Origin: Haberlea rhodopensis
Taxonomy: Eukaryota; Streptophyta; Magnoliopsida; Lamiales; Gesneriaceae
Length of the DNA: 64,000 nucleotides
Assembly (NCBI GenBank): GCA_907163345.1
Contig: CAJQUN010000035.1
Span: 3,035,973-3,099,972, forward strand
Direction of reading: 5' to 3'
Shown: in pieces, positions 47,621 through 61,067 of the stretch
How the letters are laid out: every line of letters begins with the position of its first letter
Position numbering within the stretch: the stretch's first letter is position 1
Notes under the pieces: generated by a model
Told to the model about the DNA's origin: nothing
Database searches by the model: none
The model's input: the letters and a program-made list of their open reading frames with translations, nothing else
Made by a program: the position numbers and the translations under genes

Positions 47621-48707
47621 TTGGATGTATATTTATGATTGGCTGGGGATTCCACTTGCATGCCACTCTAATCCATATTCATTTTCTTCATCACTCAAAA
47701 TGGCCCTTCAAAGATAGTGGTAAGTTAGGCTGGAAAAGCTATTTGACATTGTGTTACTTGGAACCTATTGTAAGAAAGGAATGCAATCTTGTTCGAGAGT
47801 AAGGAGTTGAAGGTGGAGAAGTTGATTGAGAACATCAAACTTGGAGTATGGGCTTGGTTACATACAAAACACTTGAAGTCTTTTCATTTTTCAATATCGG
47901 ACTGGTTCCTAAACCTAATTGAGTGTGTGTTCCCTTTAAGTCTTCTTTTTTAGCATCTAATCATATTAGTTGTTTTTTTCTATTTCATTTCATATTACTC
48001 GATTTGCACCTCCGGTGACTTTTTTATATTATGATTCCTTTTTCGATAAAAAAAATACTTCATATACTTCTATCCACTCGGTATCAAAAGAATACCTTAA
48101 CTAATTATGTGTTTGCAGTTGTTTATCAAAATATTTCTATATTGTTTTTACTTAAAATTGAGAAAAAAATAGATAAATGAGAAAATCAAAGATCAAAAAT
48201 GTATTTATTTTTGTCTAAAAAACAGATGACCACTTCTAAGAAATATTTACAAATACATCGTAAGTACATTTTCATTTTTAGTAACTGTATCACAAACATA
48301 TATCTTTTCTTCTTCCCACCGATTTCAGATGATATTAACGAGCTTATTACATATTCAATTGAGCTATCCAAGAATTCATGAAGTATTTTCAAAATCGAGT
48401 TTCTATTTATGTCCACCTCATCATATTTTATTCATTTTTTAGTATAAATTGATCAATATTGGCAATTTCTTACATGAATCCCGAGCATATGTCCAAGGCA
48501 CATACATATAAATGTACGTGTCTTGGTGATTGTAAACATCAGACTCATATAAGAAATTCTCATATCAATCCTCATCACAATTTATTCGGCTTTTCATAAT
48601 ACAATTATCATAATTTAGTAATATCTTTTTTTCATTATTGAGTTTGTATTCGATCTTGTTATATATATGATCTCACCAAAAGTTGCGATGATCTGCTACT
48701 ATCAATA
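47552..48707. other. Intergenic DNA left of the large hAT element
   Basis: Begins with the remnant of the MULE-type foldback and continues as AT-rich DNA. No gene or further element was recognised. Confidence 0.4.
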
Positions 48708-50040
48708 GATATAGGCAGGGGCGGAACCAGGATTTAATCGATGGGGGGGGGCGAATTTTTTTCAGAAAAAACCATAAATTATGTTTCGAAAAAACAAGAC
48801 ACGATTGCTTTAATAACTAAAAAATCTTCATAAAGCACCACAAAATATAAGTTTATAACAAAAGTTATCTAACAATATACGACACAAAGTGTTACCTAAG
48901 TTGTGCTCTACGTTTCTTGATACGATCAAATTCATCTACAATTGAATCAGTCTCAAAACTTTGAGCAATGTTTTTCTCAATATACATAAGTAAAATACTA
49001 GATAAGAAATCATCTTTCATTTTATTCCGCAACCTTGTCTTCACAATTTTCATAGCAGAAAATGCGCGTTCAGATGTCGCCGTTGAAACTGGAAGAGTCA
49101 AAAGAAGTCGAATCAACCTATCAACCAAAGAGTAATTAGCTGACTTTCCCGTCTCTGACAAAACTTGGCATAATTTAGAAAGTGTCGAAACATCTTGAAA
49201 ATGTTTATTTCTTTTTACATCAAGTTCAAAAAGCTCCAATTGATACTTAAGATGTAACTTCTCTTGACTTGTGAAATCTTCTGGATAGAACTTCTCAACT
49301 AGTGTACATATATCATTGATGTCAAATGCTTTATATCCATCTCTAGGATCTAAAGCCGAACTTAGCTTTAACAACTCCACTACTTTTTCATTAAATCGGA
49401 GTTCCATCTCTTGTAATATGCAATCTATTGTCCCATTAAATATGTCAATCCGATAATGATGCTCCCATGTAATAGGATTAGTTTTTCGAACACGACCTCT
49501 ACTTGATTGACGAAGACCATTCATGTCAGGAATTTCTACGTCTCGTTTCTCACAATATTCCTTCACCTTTTCGAACAACTCATTCCACCCATTTTCTCTA
49601 AACTTCTGAATAATTTCTTTGGTATTAGATACTGCATCCATTGAATTTACAATATCTTGAGATTTGTGTTGTAACATTCCACAAAGATCATCTGTCCTTC
49701 CCAATAATTCAAGTAGAAAATGTAAGACAAACACAAATTCAAACGACATCATCACATCATAAGCTCCAACTGCTGCAGCTCTAGAAGAAATAGCATTGTT
49801 GTCATCTATTATCTCACTTAATACCAAAAGAGTGGAGTCAAACATATTAAGTAAGCTCTGAATGGATTTCAAATGAGAGCTCCATCTTGTATCACCTGGA
49901 CGTTGTAAACTTTCAACTTGATTTTTCCCCCTTCCAGTTACAAGTTCATTAGCTGAAGTCAATTCAACAATTTGAATAGCACGTGCAATTTGTAGTTGAT
50001 CATGACGTTTCGAAGAAGAATCAACTACATTAATGATAAT

Positions 50041-52197
50041 TGTAATGGCTCAATTTTTTAAGGAATTTATTGACCCAATTATTGTGTAAGTTATAAATTA
50101 TAATATTAATAATAATAATAATAATAAATAAATAATAAGAATATCTAATAATAATAATATTTATTTAATAATAATAATAATAAGAATAAGAATTTAATTT
50201 TTAATTCCCAAAAAGTTTATCAGATTGTTTCTTTCTTTCTTCGTTGCTTTCAGTTCTCTTCGCCTGTTTCTTCTTCTCAAATGTTCGATCTATTCATTTA
50301 ATTTCTTCGCCTCTTCTTCTCCCATCATCTAGCCAATAACTCTCAACCCTTTCATCTACTCATCAATTAGCTATTAATTCTACCAACAAGAAAATCGAAA
50401 ATTATTTCCGTCTGGGTTGAGTTCGAAATAAAATTTCAGGTTTTGTAAATTTCGATTTTTGAGTTCGAAATCCTTCCAAATCCAAGTAGTAGCAAGCAAT
50501 CAAGAGGAATTCGGATTTGGACATCAATTGGTATGAAATTCGAATTTTTTTTTATTTCGAAATTCTTTCTATTTTCGATTTTAGTTGCTGTTTCGATTTT
50601 TATTTGTTAGGGTTAGGTTAGTTGGATTTAAATTGAAGTTTTAGGGGTTTAATTGTCAAGAAAAACAATTTTTAAGATTTGGTTCGAAAATTCTGAAATT
50701 TAAGAATCGAAAATGTACTGAATTTGTGAAGAATTGAGATGATGATTTATTCGAAAATTGTATGTTGGATTTTAAGGGATTTCGAAAATTGTATTCTGGA
50801 ATTTGGGTTCGAAAGTTAGACTGTAAATTCGAAGAATTGGAGTTCGAAAAATATTCTGGAATTTTGTATGATAGTTCGAAAATGGTGATGGATTTCTAAG
50901 AGTTAGGATTTTTTTAGGTTGTGTTAGAAACAAGTTAATTGAATATGATTTTAATATTGTTGAAATGGATAATAGGAAATCCTTGATATCTTGGAGATTT
51001 TGGAGGTTTGTAGATTTATCGTTGATAGGAAGCTTTGAGGTACGTAAAGGAAGTTGCAATTTTCTGCAAATTATTTTAAGTATTTCGTATTGTTTATTTT
51101 TGAAATGATTTTCTGATAGTAAGCATGCAAAGATTATTTTGAAATATGATTTTTGATAAGAAATGTATTTTTGTTGAAAATAGAATTTTGAATAATATTT
51201 TATTGTGTGTGAAAAACTATTTTGAAAGGCCATGTTTGTCTTGATTCGGTGAATACGATTTGAGGTTTGTGAACTGTGGATATTTTCGTTTCGTTGTGGC
51301 TCGCATTGCGACGAGGATAAAAACGCGCATACTTTCGGCTCGTTGGCGACGAGAATAAAGAAACGCATTTCGTTTTGCCCGAAGACAGAGGGGGTATAAT
51401 ATCTGTCGATACCCTTCCAGCGGGTATAGTCTGGAATGATATCATTGTGTCACATCCGTAATTGAGTATGCATTTGTTTCATTACAGCATGGCTATGTTT
51501 AATGATTAATTTTATAATGTTAAGACATTATATGATATTGTTATTTGTTTCCGTTACGTTTCGTTGGTTATCTGTGCAGTTATTTCCGTTATGATTTCGT
51601 TTTGTGAAATTTAATTCCGTTGACTGCTCGGATTAAACCATATATGTGTGAAAGTTATTTTGATATGAAATCGTATTATTTTTCGTCACATTATGAAAAA
51701 TGATGTTTTTGACATTTTATCAAATGTTTATTATGCTTACTATAAAAATGCTGCAACTTACCTTTACCTGTAATGTGACATATTACAGATGGAGTTGAAG
51801 ACTTAGATGATGCTGAGGATAATTAGTTATGAAAGGAAAAGTTTAATGATATTGTGAGGTTATGTTTTATTTTGAGGATATGGAGTATTTTATTATGAAT
51901 GTAGTTTGTTTTGGATATTGAGACTTATTTGGGTTTAGTCATTTTGATTTTTATGATTTTGTTATTGTGGTTGTAGTGATCTGGTAGATCACAGGGCACA
52001 ATTTTTAAGAGGAGACTCTGCCCAAATTTTTCTAAGATAAAAGTTACGGATAAAAAATTATTAAGTCAAACATCCGATAAGAATAAAAACGTTTCCGCTA
52101 AATAAAAGTTCAAAGTGATATTAAGTTTTGAATTGAGTGTAGCCTTGTATTCAAGCAATTGAATACGGCGGGCGACCCGTATGGGCGGGCTGTCACA
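50041..52197 (+). repeat. 5' LTR of the chromovirus
   Basis: 2,157 bp. By eye it differs from the 3' LTR by one substitution (T near 50915 against G) and one base in a T run near 50550. It contains ATA/AAT microsatellite tracts near 50105-50190. The long antisense frame at 50772-51368 is a by-product and has no family. Confidence 0.95.
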
Positions 52198-52199
52198 GT

Positions 52200-52211
52200 T
52201 GGTATCAGAGC
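52200..52211 (+). promoter_or_regulatory. Primer-binding site, initiator tRNA-Met type
   Basis: TGGTATCAGAGC two bases after the 5' LTR is complementary to the 3' end of plant initiator methionine tRNA and primes minus-strand synthesis. Confidence 0.93.
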
Positions 52212-52452
52212 CTTAGTTTATATGTTTGGGATTAGACCTTTGCTTTAAGACTAAGCTTATTTAAGTTTGACTTGTTGGGAAAAGTTTTGGATTTAGAGTA
52301 ATGGAGTTAAGCTTGAATCAACACCTAAGATTTTATATGTGTGTGTGTTTGAACTTATGTGTTTACTTGCTTTTACTTGCTTTAAACATTTAATTTGTTT
52401 TGTTTAAATTAGTATCATTTATTCCGATAAAACTCTATTTTTAAGATTCCAA

Positions 52453-55400
52453 ATGGCTAGAGGAAGAACCAGTAGCAATCAGAGTGGTAGCCAAGAGCAG
52501 GACTCGAATCGCAACTCAGGAGATGGTCAAGATAGGAATGTGAATCAAGGTCAAGATGGAGTCCCAAATATAAACGTGGGATCCATGAATGAGGTGGACA
52601 TCACGAACATATGTCGCATCATAGCTGGAGAGTTACAACAAAATGTTGTTTCGACACCACTACAGCCGGAACCACCGAGAAGGACTGAGTTTGAGAGATT
52701 CAGGGCACTTCGACCACCGTACTTTGGAAACGAGACTGATCCAATGAAAGCTGAGGAATGGCTGACCAAGATTGAAGAATTACTGAAAGCCATAAACATT
52801 GCCGATGGAGAAAAAGTTACAGTGGTGACTCCATTTCTGGAAGGAAATGCAAAGCACTGGTGGACTTCAGTGGAAGTAAGTATGGAACGAAACTCCATTA
52901 GCTGGACGATTTTTAGAGAGAAATTTCTACAACAATATTTTCCTGACGCTGACCGAATGGCTAAAGAAGATGAATTTTTGAGGCTGAGGCAAACTGAGAA
53001 TATGACTGTGCTGGAATATTTGAGGAAGTTCCAAGAGCTTGGCAGATTCTGTCCTTTGTATTTGCAGTCTGAGAATAGCAAGATTACAAGGTTCAGACAA
53101 GGTCTTCGCACTGGCATCAGGCTCAAAGTAGCACCTCTCATGGATACAAAATTTGATATACTCATGGAGAGGGCGTTGTTCGTGGAATCTGAACTGAGGA
53201 ATCTTGAGACTCCTCAAAATCGAAAGAGAGAGCCTGAATTCAGAAACAGAGATCAGAGACCGCCAGCTCGCAGACACATGATCGTTGAAACTAAGAAGAA
53301 TGAAGTTTGTCCCAAGTGTAATCGGAGTCATACTGGGGAATGTTACTGGAACTCTGGAGGTTGCTTTAAATGTGGATCTAAAGATCATCGGATTAGAGAT
53401 TGTCCCAGTCTGAAACAAACCTCAGGAACAAATCAACCACGTGGACAACAACAGCGCAATCCAACTAGATTGAATGATGTCCGTGCTGAAGAGGATCATG
53501 AGTTGATCGGAGGTAAATTTAAATTCCTGAATCAAGATGTTTATGTGTTATTTGATTCTGGCGTCTCAAATTCTTTTATCTCTGAGTCTTGTGTGGAGAA
53601 ACTTGATTTGCACTTCAGTCCACTTTTATTTAATGCAAGTATTGAGTCCATTAGGATAGACAGTCACAATTAAATATGTATGCAATGATGTAACACTGAT
53701 TGTGGAAAGCGAAGAATTCAAAGCCAACCTGCTCATCATCAACATGAAAGAATTTGACATAATTCTTGGGATGGATTGGTTGAGTAGTGCAAAGGCTCGC
53801 ATTGACTGTTACCGAAGGATCATAACTCTACAAACGAGTTTGGGTAAAGAGATCTGTTATGAAGGCGTGAGCTTGCATGAACGATTTTGTGGCAATGTCT
53901 CTGAAGTGGAAGCAAAAATAAATAAGATTTGCACGGTTAAAGAATTCTCAGATGTTTTCCCAGAGGATTTGCCTGGACTGCCACCAATTCGAAGCACGGA
54001 ATTTTCTATTGATATTATTCCGGGATCAGAACCGATATCCAAAGCACCTTACAGGATGGCACCAGCAGAGCTAAAAGAATTGAAAGGACAATTGAAGGAA
54101 CTACAAGATAAAGGTTTCATAAGGCCTAGTGTGTCACCTTGGGGAGCACCGGTGCTGTTTGTAAAGAAAAAGGATGGCAGCATGAGAATGTGCATCGACT
54201 ACAGGGAGTTGAATCGAATCACTGTGAAGAATAAATATCCACTACCAAGGATTGACGATTTGTTCGATCAATTACAAGGTGCACAAATATTCTCGAAGAT
54301 TGATTTGAGATCTGGGTATCATCAACTCAGAATCAAAGAGCAGGATATTCACAAAACTGCATTTCGAACCAGATATGGACATTATGAATTTCTGGTGATG
54401 CCTTTCGGACTTACGAATGCACCTGCAGCATTTATGGCATTAATGAATCACGTATTCCGAGAATGGCTCGACAAATTCATCATAGTATTCATTGATGATA
54501 TATTGATTTATTCCAAATCAAAGGAAGAACATGAAGAACATTTGAAGATGACATTGGAGAGACTATGACAACATCAATTATTTGCAAAGTTCGAGAAATG
54601 TGACTTCTGGTTGGATTCTGTATCATTTCTTGGACACATCATTGATACTCAAGGAATCCGAGTAGACTCAGCAAAGATTCAAGCCATTACCAATTGGAAA
54701 GTTCCGACATCAGTAACAGAAATTCGAAGTTTTCTGGGATTGGCTGGATATTACCGAAAATTTGTGGAAGGATTTTCTGGAGTTGCATTACCTCTTACAA
54801 GTTAACTAGAAAGGGAGTAAAGTTTGAATGGGATGCTAAGTGTCAGGCAAGTTTTGAGAAGTTGAAAGAATTACTTGTGTCGGCACCAATTCTTACATTG
54901 CCAGATGGACATGAATGATTTTGTATCTACAGTGATGCATCAAAAGAAGGGTTAGGTTGTGTGCTTATGCAAAATGGAAAAGTGATTGCATATGCTTCAC
55001 GACAGTTGAAGGAACATGAAATAGGGTACCCTACTCATGATCTGGAACTGGCAGCAGTGGTTTTTGCACTGAAATTATGGCGACACTATTTGTACGGAAC
55101 CACATGTGATATCTACACTGATCACAAGAGCTTAAAGTATATTTTTACTCAAAAGGAGTTGAATATGAGACAGAGAAGATGGTTAGAACTGATCAAGGAC
55201 TATGATGTGAAATTGCACTATCATCCTGGAAAGAGTAATGCGGTAGCAGATGCATTAAGCAGGAAGAGTTATGGATCAATGCTATTGACTACGCAACAGA
55301 AACTCATTGACGAGATGTCAAAGTTAAATCTGAATTTCGAATCAAGAGACGACCAAAATGGGACGACGATGTTGTGTAATCTCATTGTGCAACCTGATCT

Positions 55401-56850
55401 TATTCTCAGGATTAAGGAAGCACAATCAAAGGATCCTATGTGGCAGACTTTATTACAAAGGGTTCAATCAAACCAAGAAAATTTTAGAATGCATGAAGAT
55501 GGGACTTTGAGATTCAATGATAGACTATTCGTTCCAGCCGTATCAACACTCAGGGGCGAAGTCTTACAAGATTCACATCAGACAATATTGGCCATGCATC
55601 CAGGACAGAATAAAATGTATCAAGATATGAAGCAATTATTTTGGTGGCCAGGAATAAAGCAAGATGTCGTAAAGTTTGTGTCTAAGTGTTTAGTGTGTCA
55701 ACAAGTGAAAGTTGGAAGACAAAAGCCAGCAGGAACACTGAGAAACTTGGATATACCAAACTGGAAATGGGAACATATTACTATGGACTTTGTGACCGGA
55801 TTACCCAAGACTACGACACAAAAAGATTCAGTTTGGGTTATTGTTGATCGACTTACTAAGTGTGCTCACTTTATACCGATGAAGAAAACCACATCAATGA
55901 ATGATTTAGCACGGCTTTACATTGATCAAGTGGTGTGTTTGCACGGGATACCAGTTAGTATCATATCTGATCGAGATGCTCGATTCACCTCACAATTCTG
56001 GAAGAGTTTACAATCTGTGCTGGGAACAAATTTGAAGTACAGTACAACTTTCCATCCACAGACGGACGGACAGTCTGAGAGAACGATTCAGATCCTCGAG
56101 GATTTACTTAGAACATGTATTTTGGATTTTCAAGGACAGTGGGATCGTCATCTGAAACTGGCAGAGTTTGTGTACAATAACAGTTATCAATCCAGTATTC
56201 AAATGGCACAATTCGAAGCTTTGTATGGGAGAAAATATCGAACACCGCAGTGTTGGTTTGATGTTGGAGAGAAGGTATTGGAAGGACCAGAGTTGATCAA
56301 ACTCACGAATGAGAATGTGTCCATCATCAAACAGAGATTACTTACAGCTCAGAGTCGACAGAAAAGTTGGGCTGATGTTCGCAGACGAGATTTAGAATTC
56401 CAGCAAGGGGATAATGTATACTTGAAAGTATCACCATTCAGAGGAGTAATGAGGTTTGGCAAGCATGGGAAGTTAAGTCCGAGATTCATTGGACCATATG
56501 AAATTCTGGAAAGAATAGGAACTTTGGCTTATCGACTTGCTCTACCTCCGGAATTAGACCGGGTACATAATGTCTTTCATGTGTCGATGCTCAGGAAGTA
56601 TGTTTCAGATGAAAGTCATGTGCTTAAAGCAACAGAGATTGAGATATCCAAGGAGTGTACATATTCAGAATATCCTATCAAGATACTCGACCGTCAAGAG
56701 AGAATTCTATGAACTAAGACAATCCCTTTTGATTAAGGTTCAGTGGAGTAATCATTCACCTGATGAAGCAACATGGGAAAAAAAAGGAGGAACTATATGC
56801 TAAGTATCCAGATATAAAACGTGATACAAGTTTCGAGGACGAAACTTTTT
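52453..56850 (+). pseudogene. Chromovirus gag-pol polyprotein, several stops and frameshifts
   Basis: Gag runs from MARGRTSSNQ at 52453, with a CX2CX4HX4C zinc knuckle at residues 304-317 (CFKCGSKDHRIRDC). The protease follows with DSGVSNSF near residue 368 (family usually DSGA). The frame is then broken near 53640-53670 and resumes as pol. RT has YRELNRITVKNKYPLPRIDDL and FIDDIL (54488-54505). A TGA stop at 54566, a frameshift near 54800 and a TGA stop at 54916 follow. The frame from 54961 covers RNase H (YTDHKSLKYIF) and integrase, with the zinc-finger H/H/C/C set, catalytic Asp in MDFVTG and SDRDARF and Glu in DGQSERT. Shifts near 56710 and 56780 separate the chromodomain-like end (VQWSNHSPDEATWE). 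As it stands it cannot make a full polyprotein. Confidence 0.93.
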
Positions 56851-56865
56851 AGAATGTATGGAGAT

Positions 56866-59023
56866 TGTAATGGCTCAATTTTTTAAGGAATTTATTGACC
56901 CAATTATTGTGTAAGTTATAAATTATAATATTAATAATAATAATAATAATAAATAAATAATAAGAATATCTAATAATAATAATATTTATTTAATAATAAT
57001 AATAATAAGAATAAGAATTTAATTTTTAATTCCCAAAAAGTTTATCAGATTGTTTCTTTCTTTCTTCGTTGCTTTCAGTTCTCTTCGCCTGTTTCTTCTT
57101 CTCAAATGTTCGATCTATTCATTTAATTTCTTCGCCTCTTCTTCTCCCATCATCTAGCCAATAACTCTCAACCCTTTCATCTACTCATCAATTAGCTATT
57201 AATTCTACCAACAAGAAAATCGAAAATTATTTCCGTCTGGGTTGAGTTCGAAATAAAATTTCAGGTTTTGTAAATTTCGATTTTTGAGTTCGAAATCCTT
57301 CCAAATCCAAGTAGTAGCAAGCAATCAAGAGGAATTCGGATTTGGACATCAATTGGTATGAAATTCGAATTTTTTTTTTATTTCGAAATTCTTTCTATTT
57401 TCGATTTTAGTTGCTGTTTCGATTTTTATTTGTTAGGGTTAGGTTAGTTGGATTTAAATTGAAGTTTTAGGGGTTTAATTGTCAAGAAAAACAATTTTTA
57501 AGATTTGGTTCGAAAATTCTGAAATTTAAGAATCGAAAATGTACTGAATTTGTGAAGAATTGAGATGATGATTTATTCGAAAATTGTATGTTGGATTTTA
57601 AGGGATTTCGAAAATTGTATTCTGGAATTTGGGTTCGAAAGTTAGACTGTAAATTCGAAGAATTGGAGTTCGAAAAATATTCTGGAATTTTGTATGATAG
57701 TTCGAAAATGGTGATGGATTTCTAAGAGTTAGGATTTTGTTAGGTTGTGTTAGAAACAAGTTAATTGAATATGATTTTAATATTGTTGAAATGGATAATA
57801 GGAAATCCTTGATATCTTGGAGATTTTGGAGGTTTGTAGATTTATCGTTGATAGGAAGCTTTGAGGTACGTAAAGGAAGTTGCAATTTTCTGCAAATTAT
57901 TTTAAGTATTTCGTATTGTTTATTTTTGAAATGATTTTCTGATAGTAAGCATGCAAAGATTATTTTGAAATATGATTTTTGATAAGAAATGTATTTTTGT
58001 TGAAAATAGAATTTTGAATAATATTTTATTGTGTGTGAAAAACTATTTTGAAAGGCCATGTTTGTCTTGATTCGGTGAATACGATTTGAGGTTTGTGAAC
58101 TGTGGATATTTTCGTTTCGTTGTGGCTCGCATTGCGACGAGGATAAAAACGCGCATACTTTCGGCTCGTTGGCGACGAGAATAAAGAAACGCATTTCGTT
58201 TTGCCCGAAGACAGAGGGGGTATAATATCTGTCGATACCCTTCCAGCGGGTATAGTCTGGAATGATATCATTGTGTCACATCCGTAATTGAGTATGCATT
58301 TGTTTCATTACAGCATGGCTATGTTTAATGATTAATTTTATAATGTTAAGACATTATATGATATTGTTATTTGTTTCCGTTACGTTTCGTTGGTTATCTG
58401 TGCAGTTATTTCCGTTATGATTTCGTTTTGTGAAATTTAATTCCGTTGACTGCTCGGATTAAACCATATATGTGTGAAAGTTATTTTGATATGAAATCGT
58501 ATTATTTTTCGTCACATTATGAAAAATGATGTTTTTGACATTTTATCAAATGTTTATTATGCTTACTATAAAAATGCTGCAACTTACCTTTACCTGTAAT
58601 GTGACATATTACAGATGGAGTTGAAGACTTAGATGATGCTGAGGATAATTAGTTATGAAAGGAAAAGTTTAATGATATTGTGAGGTTATGTTTTATTTTG
58701 AGGATATGGAGTATTTTATTATGAATGTAGTTTGTTTTGGATATTGAGACTTATTTGGGTTTAGTCATTTTGATTTTTATGATTTTGTTATTGTGGTTGT
58801 AGTGATCTGGTAGATCACAGGGCACAATTTTTAAGAGGAGACTCTGCCCAAATTTTTCTAAGATAAAAGTTACGGATAAAAAATTATTAAGTCAAACATC
58901 CGATAAGAATAAAAACGTTTCCGCTAAATAAAAGTTCAAAGTGATATTAAGTTTTGAATTGAGTGTAGCCTTGTATTCAAGCAATTGAATACGGCGGGCG
59001 ACCCGTATGGGCGGGCTGTCACA
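56866..59023 (+). repeat. 3' LTR of the chromovirus
   Basis: 2,158 bp, nearly identical to the 5' LTR. It follows a weak purine-rich stretch (GTATGGAGAT at about 56856-56865) and the phrase TTTCGAGGACGAAACT, which commonly ends chromovirus coding regions. Confidence 0.95.
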
Positions 59024-60318
59024 ATAATAGTCAAATGCGAGAAGAAATTTTCAATAGGAACGATGCTTCGGGATGTGGCAACTAATACCAACTGTAAGCG
59101 ATGAGCAACGCAATGAATATAATAAGCATATGCGCAATCATTCAAAAATAGAGCTTGTAAACCGTTCCACTCCCCTCTCATGTTACTTGCACCATCATAT
59201 CCCTGTCCTCGCACATCTTGTATGCTAAGTTCATGATGAGAAAGAACTTCACTTATTCTTTTCTTCAAAGTAGATGATTTAGTGTCCTCCACATGAACAA
59301 TATCAAAGAACCTTTCTTGAATAAGCCCCTCTTTGTCAACAAATCTCAAAATAATAGCCATTTGCTCCCTTTTAGATTCATCTCGAGATTCATCAACAAT
59401 AATACAAAATTTCTCATTTCCAATTTCCGCTCGGATAAATCTTTGAATTCTTCTTGCATAGATAGATAAGATCTCCTTTTGAATTTTTGGAGAGGTATAA
59501 GAGGCATTTTGGGGAGCATTTTCTAGAATAAGTGAAGCAACCTCATCATTGTAAGAAGCCGTGTGTTTCAAAATCTCTAAAAAATTACCACGATTGTGTG
59601 AATCTGAGCTTTCATTATGGTCCCTAAATGCAATACCCTGAATTGCACACAATTTTACGACATCAATAGAAACTTTGAGCCTTAGTCGATTCTTTGCAAT
59701 TAGCTCCAATGATTGTCTATCTATAATCGTGTCAATATGTTGTAATGAATTCATCATATCGTGGCAATTCTTTACAGCTATTTTATGTGAAGTATTAGGA
59801 CGATCTCCAATATGGGTAAAAAAAGGACAATTATTTCCCTCATTCACCTTTTTCCAAGATCTAAATCCACCACCAACAAAAGTATTTGATCCACACACTT
59901 GAGATGGCTTGGCAAAAAGAAAACACGGAAGACAAAATGCTGCATCTTTGAAAGAGGAATACTCCAACCAATCAGGAAAAAGTTTGTACCATGAAGTTAG
60001 AAACTTTCTACCATGCCTATCAATAAGCCCACTGGATTTTGGTTGATAAGGACCGTGCATTAGATATGCTCGTCGAATTTCATCTATTTTGTCTACATGA
60101 TGATCCCATATCATCTTCCGCTTACCTGGATCCCGTTCTATATCAATATTAGTTAAATCTTTGTCGGTTCTTGAAACTTTTCTTGGGGGAGAATTGGGAT
60201 GCATAGCTCGACAGTCAGAGATAGTCGTATTTTTAGGAAGAACACTATTATCGTTAGTTGTAGTGACATCTTGATTACAACTTTTCTTGAAGTAAGAATC
60301 AATTCTCCTCTTACTCAT

Positions 60319-61067
60319 TTTCTACCTGTTTAGAAGATAATCGTCATTTCATATCAATAATCACTTTTTCATCTTTGGTACACATTTGACGTTCTATTCC
60401 AATTAGATAATTGACTAAGGAACACTTAAATTACCAATTGACTAGAATTTAATATTTTATATCAATAAACACTTTTCAATCTTTGGTACACATTTCTATT
60501 CCAATTAAAAGCATTAAATATGATACCATACCACCTCTCTTATTTTTAATAATAAATATATATTATATATTAGCAGTAATTATAATAGCAATGCTAAAAT
60601 AATAATAATAATAACAGATTTGAAGGCACTAATTTACTATAGATATTAGATACTATCATACTAATACACCATTAAATCTAGTAGTTACCTCTTCTTTAAT
60701 GAAAATGATAGCAGATTTGAAGGAGATATCACAGCAGAGTAGGCTGTAGCAGACGGAAGATTGGAGGACTGGACGGCGGTACTTTCTTTCACTTTCACGT
60801 GAATGATAATTGATAATGATATTGTGGTTCATTAATTTGTAAGGGTTGATAAAACTAAAAGGTAATTGGGTCATTTGGGTGGGTTAGTATTAATAATTGG
60901 GTTGGGCCAAATATTGATTTAACAAGTTTTTGTCATGTTGTGTATGCAATAAAAAAACAATTCATGTAAATAAATATATCTTAAAAAAGTTTAATAAAAA
61001 AATATTTTTTTTAAAAAAATTGGGGGGTACGGTGCCCCCCCCCCGCACCCCCCTCAGTCCGCCTCTG
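60319..61067 (-). promoter_or_regulatory. 5' leader, promoter side and right end of the hAT element
   Basis: Sequence upstream of the transposase ATG within the hAT element. It includes AT-rich DNA with ATA repeats near 60600 and a C-rich subterminal stretch (61034-61053) beside the right terminus. It should hold the transposase promoter; no single TATA box can be chosen. Confidence 0.5.

Larger units (their letters stand above)
50041..59023 (+). mobile_element. Ty3-gypsy chromovirus (Tekay/Del type), young insertion
   Basis: Two 2.16-kb LTRs (TG...CA) surround 4.67 kb with a PBS, gag and pol. A 5-bp TSD ATAAT lies at 50036-50040 and 59024-59028. Long LTRs, gag-protease-RT-RNase H-integrase order and a chromodomain-like C-terminus point to the Tekay/Del clade. 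It lies opposite to the hAT transposase it interrupts. Confidence 0.95.
48892..60318 (-). pseudogene. hAT transposase (TTF-type zinc finger, DUF4371, hAT dimerisation), split by insertion
   Basis: Two parts, 60318-59029 (430 codons) and 50040-48892 (382 codons plus stop), belong to one uninterrupted frame of about 812 residues once the retrotransposon and one TSD copy are set aside; the junction falls between codons. The N-terminal part begins MSKRRIDSYFKK, has a Cys-rich TTF-type zinc finger (FKDAAFCLPCFLF) and the DUF4371-type catalytic region (CIIVDESRDESKREQMAI). The C-terminal part ends with the hAT dimerisation motif (LPVSTATSERAFSAMKIVKTR). It resembles the plant 'zinc finger MYM-type 1-like' transposases. 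No other frameshift or stop is seen, so the gene seems to have been intact until the insertion. Confidence 0.92.
48716..61067 (-). mobile_element. hAT transposon, interrupted by an LTR retrotransposon
   Basis: Termini CAGGGGCGGAAC (48716) and GTCCGCCTCTG (to 61067) are inverted copies with a few mismatches. An exact 8-bp TSD GATATAGG lies at 48708-48715 and 61068-61075. G-rich runs lie just inside the left end and C-rich runs inside the right end. Without the inserted chromovirus (50041-59023 plus one TSD copy) the element is about 3.36 kb, a normal autonomous hAT size, and carries one transposase gene on the minus strand. Confidence 0.93.

Noticed and set aside
50772..51368. 198-codon minus-strand frame, repeated at 57598-58194
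   Set aside because: It lies wholly within the LTRs and appears twice only because the LTR does. It has no domain and is very Ser/Phe/Lys-rich, as expected of antisense AT-rich DNA.
52551..53418. Long minus-strand frames opposite gag
   Set aside because: Shadows of the gag coding region. The plus strand has the zinc knuckle and protease motifs.
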